DNA from: a bacterium | Lineage (GTDB): Bacteria > Cyanobacteriota > Vampirovibrionia > Gastranaerophilales > Gastranaerophilaceae | Direction of reading: 5' to 3' | Assembly: GCA_017995595.1 (NCBI GenBank) | Contig: JAGOIO010000039.1 | Location: 1-9,326, forward strand | Length of the DNA stretch: 9,326 nt | Shown: positions 5,923 through 9,326 of the stretch, piece after piece | How positions within the stretch are numbered: the stretch's first letter is position 1 | Layout: each line of letters begins with the position of its first letter | Notes under the pieces: generated by a model | The model's input: the letters and a program-made list of their open reading frames with translations, nothing else | Database searches by the model: none | What the model was told of the DNA's origin: nothing | Translations under genes and position numbers: made by a program

Positions 5923-7968
5923 ATGGACAATTTAACAGAAAAGAAGTATTATGAAATTTCAAAATTAAGTGAAAAACTGGACGTATATTTACAAGATAAA
6001 TCTTATGAATTTAATTTAGACGAAGTTTATGCAGAAATAAGTCGTTTGATAGGTGAACGTGGTGAAGGTAATATTGTAATTGCTCAAATAAATCCAAAAG
6101 CAGGTGATGTTGAGTATAATGCAACAAAGGCTATGAAATATATTATTTCTGCAGAAAAAGTTGGTGTTGATACTATTATTTTCCCAGAACTTGCATTAAT
6201 GGGTTATCAAATATTGGATACTATTGACAGACATCCTATTATTGTAAAAGAGAATTTAAAATGGCTTAAAGCTATTGCAAAGAGGACTGGAAAGACAAAT
6301 GTTATAATAGGTTTTGTTGAGCCAAGAATTGGCGAAACTGTTGGACGTGCTTATTATAACTCTGTTGCAATATTAGGGCAGGGGAAAATAAAAGGAGTGG
6401 TTCGCAAGAGCTTGTTACCGACATATAGTGAATTTTCTGATTACAGATATTTAGAACCTTCACCTGTTGTTGGAGTTCAGTCTCCGATAACTTTGGGAAA
6501 ATTCGGCAAAGAAAAAATTGATAATGGTGATAAATTAGCTGAAAGTAATGGATTAAAATATGGAATTGTGATTTGCGAAGATGGCTGGAATGATAAAGAA
6601 TTCTTTTCAAATCCTCTTTACTCAAAAGACCCTGTTGAGGAATTGGCAATGGAATACCCTGATATTATGGTAAACTGCTCCGCCTCTCCTACAAGAACGA
6701 AAAAAGAACAGTTGAAACATAATATGTTGTCTTTTGTTTCAAAAAAATACAAAGTTCCTTTTGTTTATGTTAATCAAGTTGGTGCAATAGATGATTGTTC
6801 TTTTGATGGTGCAAGTCGTGTCTATAATAAAAGAGGAACTCTTATTGCAAGAGCAAAATCTTTTGAAGAACAATTTTTAATTGTAAATCCATTAAAATCT
6901 GAAGGTTTTATTTATCCATTGACAAAAGGGTTGGAAAAGACTTTAAAATCTCAAAAAGTTTTTTCACTGGATTATGAACCAGACTTGGAAAGAACTTATA
7001 AAACAATTGTTCAGGGAATACGGGATTACTTTGGAAAAAACGGTTTAAAACGAGCAGTGATAGGATTGTCCGGTGGTCTTGATTCGACAGTTTCTTGTAC
7101 TCTATTAGCTGATGCCTTGGGTGCTGAAAATGTTTATGGCGTGAGTATGCCGTCAAAGATTACATCAAAAGAAAGTAAGTCTGATGCAGAAAAACTCGCT
7201 AAAAATTTAGGTATAAATTTTACAGAAGTTCCTATAAAATCAATGGTTGAGGTTATGAATGAGACAATTCAACCTGTATTTAGTACTGTTGAACATAATT
7301 GGAACGGTCGTTATACAAAATCTTTTGTTTCAGATAATCTTCAAGCTCGTTCAAGAGCTATAATTCTTTGGGGCATAAGTAATGAGTTTGGTTCGACAAT
7401 TCCTATTGCAACGTCAGATAAGTCTGAACTTTATATGGGATATGCAACTATAAATGGTGATATGTCTGGCGGTTTTGCTCCGATTGCTGATGTTCCCAAA
7501 ACAAAATTATTTGCTTTGGCTCGTTGGTTAAATCGAAATAGAAAAGTTAAAAACGCAATTCCTGAGGCTATAATCTTAAAGCCTCCGGGTGCTGAACTTG
7601 CTATAAATCCCAAAACAGGTAAGCCATTGATTGCTGAAGATGCATTGATGCCTTATGAATTTATGGACGAAGTTATTTGGAGAATTGAAAATAAGCATGA
7701 AAGTTATCTGGATATGATAGATGACAAATTCTTGTATGAAGATAAGGTCAAAGTTTCAAAACGCCAAAAAACAGAATGGCTTGATAAATTTTATAAAAGA
7801 ATGTCAAGAGCTTTGTATAAGTGGTCAATTTTGCCACCGTCAGTAATAGTTGAAAGCCGTTCAATAAATAAAGCTGATTACAGGCAACCGATTACCTCTT
7901 GTAATATTAATTATAAGGGGCATAACGAGCATGAAATTTTGGAGAAATTAAAAACTCTTTGTGAATAA
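5923..7968 (+). CDS. nadE: Glutamine-dependent NAD(+) synthetase
   Basis: The enzyme makes NAD from deamido-NAD and ATP in the cytoplasm, taking ammonia from glutamine through its own amidase domain. The N-terminal nitrilase-fold glutaminase (about 50-330) shows the Glu-Lys-Cys triad: Glu89 in FPELALMGY, Lys162 in RKSLLPTYSEF and Cys218 in GIVICEDGW. The synthetase domain (about 355-681) has the ATP pyrophosphatase loop GLSGGLDST (381-389), then ATSDKSELYMGY (496-507) and the C-terminal R-Q-P-I-T motif near 653-657. I chose the ATG at 5923, 2 nt after the ABC gene stop. An in-frame TTG at 5893 would only add ten residues overlapping that gene. The nearest purine-rich site, AGGGG (5902-5906), is rather far from the ATG, so coupling to upstream translation is likely. 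About 48 charged residues precede the glutaminase domain, an extension that many NadE proteins lack. The total length of 681 is at the long end of the family. Confidence 0.96.
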   Translation: MDNLTEKKYYEISKLSEKLDVYLQDKSYEFNLDEVYAEISRLIGERGEGNIVIAQINPKAGDVEYNATKAMKYIISAEKVGVDTIIFPELALMGYQILDTIDRHPIIVKENLKWLKAIAKRTGKTNVIIGFVEPRIGETVGRAYYNSVAILGQGKIKGVVRKSLLPTYSEFSDYRYLEPSPVVGVQSPITLGKFGKEKIDNGDKLAESNGLKYGIVICEDGWNDKEFFSNPLYSKDPVEELAMEYPDIMVNCSASPTRTKKEQLKHNMLSFVSKKYKVPFVYVNQVGAIDDCSFDGASRVYNKRGTLIARAKSFEEQFLIVNPLKSEGFIYPLTKGLEKTLKSQKVFSLDYEPDLERTYKTIVQGIRDYFGKNGLKRAVIGLSGGLDSTVSCTLLADALGAENVYGVSMPSKITSKESKSDAEKLAKNLGINFTEVPIKSMVEVMNETIQPVFSTVEHNWNGRYTKSFVSDNLQARSRAIILWGISNEFGSTIPIATSDKSELYMGYATINGDMSGGFAPIADVPKTKLFALARWLNRNRKVKNAIPEAIILKPPGAELAINPKTGKPLIAEDALMPYEFMDEVIWRIENKHESYLDMIDDKFLYEDKVKVSKRQKTEWLDKFYKRMSRALYKWSILPPSVIVESRSINKADYRQPITSCNINYKGHNEHEILEKLKTLCE

Positions 7969-7979
7969 TTCTTTCCTCT

Positions 7980-7999
7980 AAAAAAACGATATGTTTTTT
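7980..7999 (+). terminator. Weak A/T-rich hairpin between nadE and the MacA-like gene
   Basis: AAAAAAC (7981-7987) can pair with GTTTTTT (7993-7999) around a GATAT loop, 12 nt after the nadE stop. The stem is seven pairs with one G-C, and the T-run lies inside it instead of after it. It could act as a poor terminator in either direction, or be chance in AT-rich DNA. Confidence 0.25.
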
Positions 8000-8028
8000 G
8001 ATAAAAATGCGTTAAAATGTTTTCTAAC

Positions 8029-8036
8029 GGAGAGGG
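8029..8036 (+). promoter_or_regulatory. Shine-Dalgarno deciding the TTG start of the MacA-like gene
   Basis: GGAGAGGG lies 7 nt before TTG 8044-8046. The alternative in-frame ATG at 8017 has no purine-rich site in front of it and would place this site inside the coding region. The TTG start also puts a lysine-rich stretch directly before the membrane helix, the normal order for an inner-membrane-anchored adaptor. Confidence 0.75.
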
Positions 8037-8043
8037 CAAAATT

Positions 8044-9216
8044 TTGAAAAAAGTTTTTACAAAGAAGAATATTATAATTGCGGTAATTTTAGTTATAGTG
8101 TTAACTGTAATTATTTTTAGTATTATTTCAAATGCAAACAAGCCTAAATATAAAACAGTAGAGGTTGAAAAACGAACTATTGTTCAAACTGTTGATGCCT
8201 CAGGAACGATAAATCCTGTAAAAACGGTAAGTATAGGTACTCAAGTTTCAGGAATAATAAGTGCAATATACGTAGATTTTAATTCAAAAGTTAAGAAAGG
8301 TCAGTTGTTAGCTCAAATTGACCCTGCACTTTTTCAGGCACAAGTTAATAAATCTGCAGGGGATTTGGCTGCGGCAAGAGCAAATTACCAAAAAACAATA
8401 AGCGTCTTGAATTATGATAGAAAGGTTTATAACCGATACAACAGATTATATAAGAAAGACTATGTTGCAAGAAATGATGTAGATGAAAAAGAAGCGAATT
8501 ATTATTCTGATAGAGCAGATTTGAATAATAAATCAGGGATAATTCAGCAGGCACGTGCAACTTTACAAAGTAACCTGACAAATTTAAAATATACAAAAAT
8601 AATTTCTCCGGTAGATGGAGTTGTTGTTTCAAGGGCGGTTGACGTTGGACAAACTGTTGCTGCCAGTTTTCAAACTCCGACATTGTTTTCTGTTGCACAA
8701 GATTTAACAAAAATGCAAATTGAAGTGAGTGTTTCGGAAGCCGATATTGGAAAAGTTCAAGTAGGGCAAGATGTGGATTATACCCTTGACGGATATCCTG
8801 ATGAAGTTTTCCATGGCAGAGTTTATCAAGTGAGATTATCACCTACAACGGTTTCAAATGTTGTAACTTATACCGTAATCGTAAGAGTTGATAATAAGGA
8901 CGGCAAGCTAAAACCCGGAATGAGTGCTGATGTATCAATTATTGTTAGCAAAAAGGAAAATGTTTTAAGTGTTGACAATTCAGCATTCAGGTTTACGCCA
9001 AAAGATGTTACAGGTGGTAAAAAATATGAGCATCAGGGCATTTGGGTTTTAAGAAAGAATCGTCCTGTAAGAATAAGTTTAAAAACCGGTGTAACGGATT
9101 CTGATTATACAGAAATTATTACTGATGAAATTTTTGCAGGAGATAAAATTATTGTTGGAAAGCTTGGTGATAAACGAAATTCTGACAGTATGGGTAAACC
9201 TCCGGGAATGTTTTAA
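8044..9216 (+). CDS. macA: MacA-like periplasmic adaptor (HlyD/RND membrane fusion protein)
   Basis: This adaptor links an inner-membrane MacB-type ABC exporter to an outer-membrane channel of the TolC type. With the TTG start the chain is 390 residues. A positively charged N-terminus (MKKVFTKKN) precedes one hydrophobic anchor at about 10-28. The lipoyl domain is in two halves: about 58-94 (TQVSGIISAIYVDFNSKVKK, 67-86) and 187-220 (SPVDGVVVSRAVDVGQTV, 188-205). Between them lies the alpha-helical hairpin, about 95-182. A beta-barrel domain follows with LKPGMSADVSI (289-299), then a membrane-proximal domain to the stop. The next gene starts 2 nt downstream and is a MacB-type ATPase, which supports MacA over other HlyD families. 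The substrate (drug, peptide or lipid) is unknown. An ATG at 8017 would add nine residues but lacks a ribosome-binding site. Confidence 0.92.
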   Translation: MKKVFTKKNIIIAVILVIVLTVIIFSIISNANKPKYKTVEVEKRTIVQTVDASGTINPVKTVSIGTQVSGIISAIYVDFNSKVKKGQLLAQIDPALFQAQVNKSAGDLAAARANYQKTISVLNYDRKVYNRYNRLYKKDYVARNDVDEKEANYYSDRADLNNKSGIIQQARATLQSNLTNLKYTKIISPVDGVVVSRAVDVGQTVAASFQTPTLFSVAQDLTKMQIEVSVSEADIGKVQVGQDVDYTLDGYPDEVFHGRVYQVRLSPTTVSNVVTYTVIVRVDNKDGKLKPGMSADVSIIVSKKENVLSVDNSAFRFTPKDVTGGKKYEHQGIWVLRKNRPVRISLKTGVTDSDYTEIITDEIFAGDKIIVGKLGDKRNSDSMGKPPGMF

Positions 9217-9218
9217 TT

Positions 9219-9326
9219 ATGAGCTTAATAGAAATAAAAAATTTGGTAAAAACTTATCAAACAGGTGATACAGAGTTTCGGGCATTGGACGATGTTTCTC
9301 TAACTGTTGAGAATGGTGAATTCGTA
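9219..9326 (+). CDS. macB: MacB-like ABC exporter, N-terminal 36 codons only
   Basis: The open frame begins at ATG 9219, 2 nt after the adaptor stop, and runs off the window. It reads MSLIEIKNLVKTYQTGDTEF followed by RALDDVSLTVENGEFV. This is the first beta-strand region of LolD/MacB-type ABC ATPases: the KTYQTGD...ALDDVSL pattern is typical and sits just before Walker A, which is outside the window. Pairing with the MacA-like adaptor implies a tripartite exporter. No strong Shine-Dalgarno is close to the ATG (GGGA at 9204-9207 is the nearest), so translation is probably coupled to the adaptor gene. Whether the ATPase is fused to a four-helix permease, as in true MacB, or stands alone cannot be seen. 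Confidence 0.88.
   Translation, partial: MSLIEIKNLVKTYQTGDTEFRALDDVSLTVENGEFV

Noticed and set aside
8017..8043. MacA-like start at ATG 8017
   Set aside because: No Shine-Dalgarno precedes it, whereas GGAGAGGG is well placed for TTG 8044. Some doubt remains because TTG is the weaker codon.
8345..8842. Long minus-strand open frame opposite the MacA-like gene
   Set aside because: The plus-strand frame has clear HlyD-family domains. The minus-strand product is a low-complexity Leu/Gln/His-rich sequence, as expected opposite AT-rich coding DNA, and matches no family I recognise.
1..9326. CRISPR array, tRNA/rRNA, insertion sequence, attachment site or riboswitch
   Set aside because: On reading the gaps I saw no spaced direct repeats, tRNA-like cloverleaf, transposase motif or recognisable riboswitch core. 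The intergenic regions are all under about 200 nt.

Overview
The window is AT-rich bacterial DNA with every recognisable gene on the + strand and short spacers. The gene set is mostly housekeeping and transport: isoprenoid synthesis by the MEP route (IspH), ribosomal protein S1, glutamine-dependent NAD synthetase, a sugar-type ABC ATPase, and two kinds of efflux component. The EmrB-like and MacA/MacB-like proteins at the two ends suggest a cell with an outer membrane. Low GC, the four-domain short S1 and this mix of genes would fit a gut non-photosynthetic cyanobacterial relative (Melainabacteria/Gastranaerophilales). That placement is inference only, and other low-GC diderms or Firmicutes relatives are not excluded.

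Layout. (1) 1-1460: the 3' part of an EmrB/QacA-type MFS drug exporter, cut by the window edge. (2) 1575-3517: ispH (TTG start, strong Shine-Dalgarno) followed after 2 nt by rpsA, with a strong intrinsic terminator at 3545-3578. (3) 3716-7968: behind a good sigma-70-type promoter at 3668-3696 lies an apparent three-gene operon. It holds a PAS plus histidine-kinase-like protein, a MalK/UgpC/MsmX-type ABC ATPase and a 681-residue NadE. (4) 8044-9326: a MacA-like periplasmic adaptor (TTG start with strong Shine-Dalgarno) and the first 36 codons of a MacB-like ATPase.

The most unusual feature is the kinase-like protein. Its H-box phosphoacceptor His is Asn (residue 140), the second N-box Asn is Thr (residue 260), and the G2/ATP-lid glycines are absent, while the fold-defining parts and the PAS domain remain. 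It looks like a conserved pseudokinase co-transcribed with an ABC ATPase and NAD synthetase. No mobile element, CRISPR array, tRNA or rRNA was seen. No gap without a gene exceeds 300 bases.
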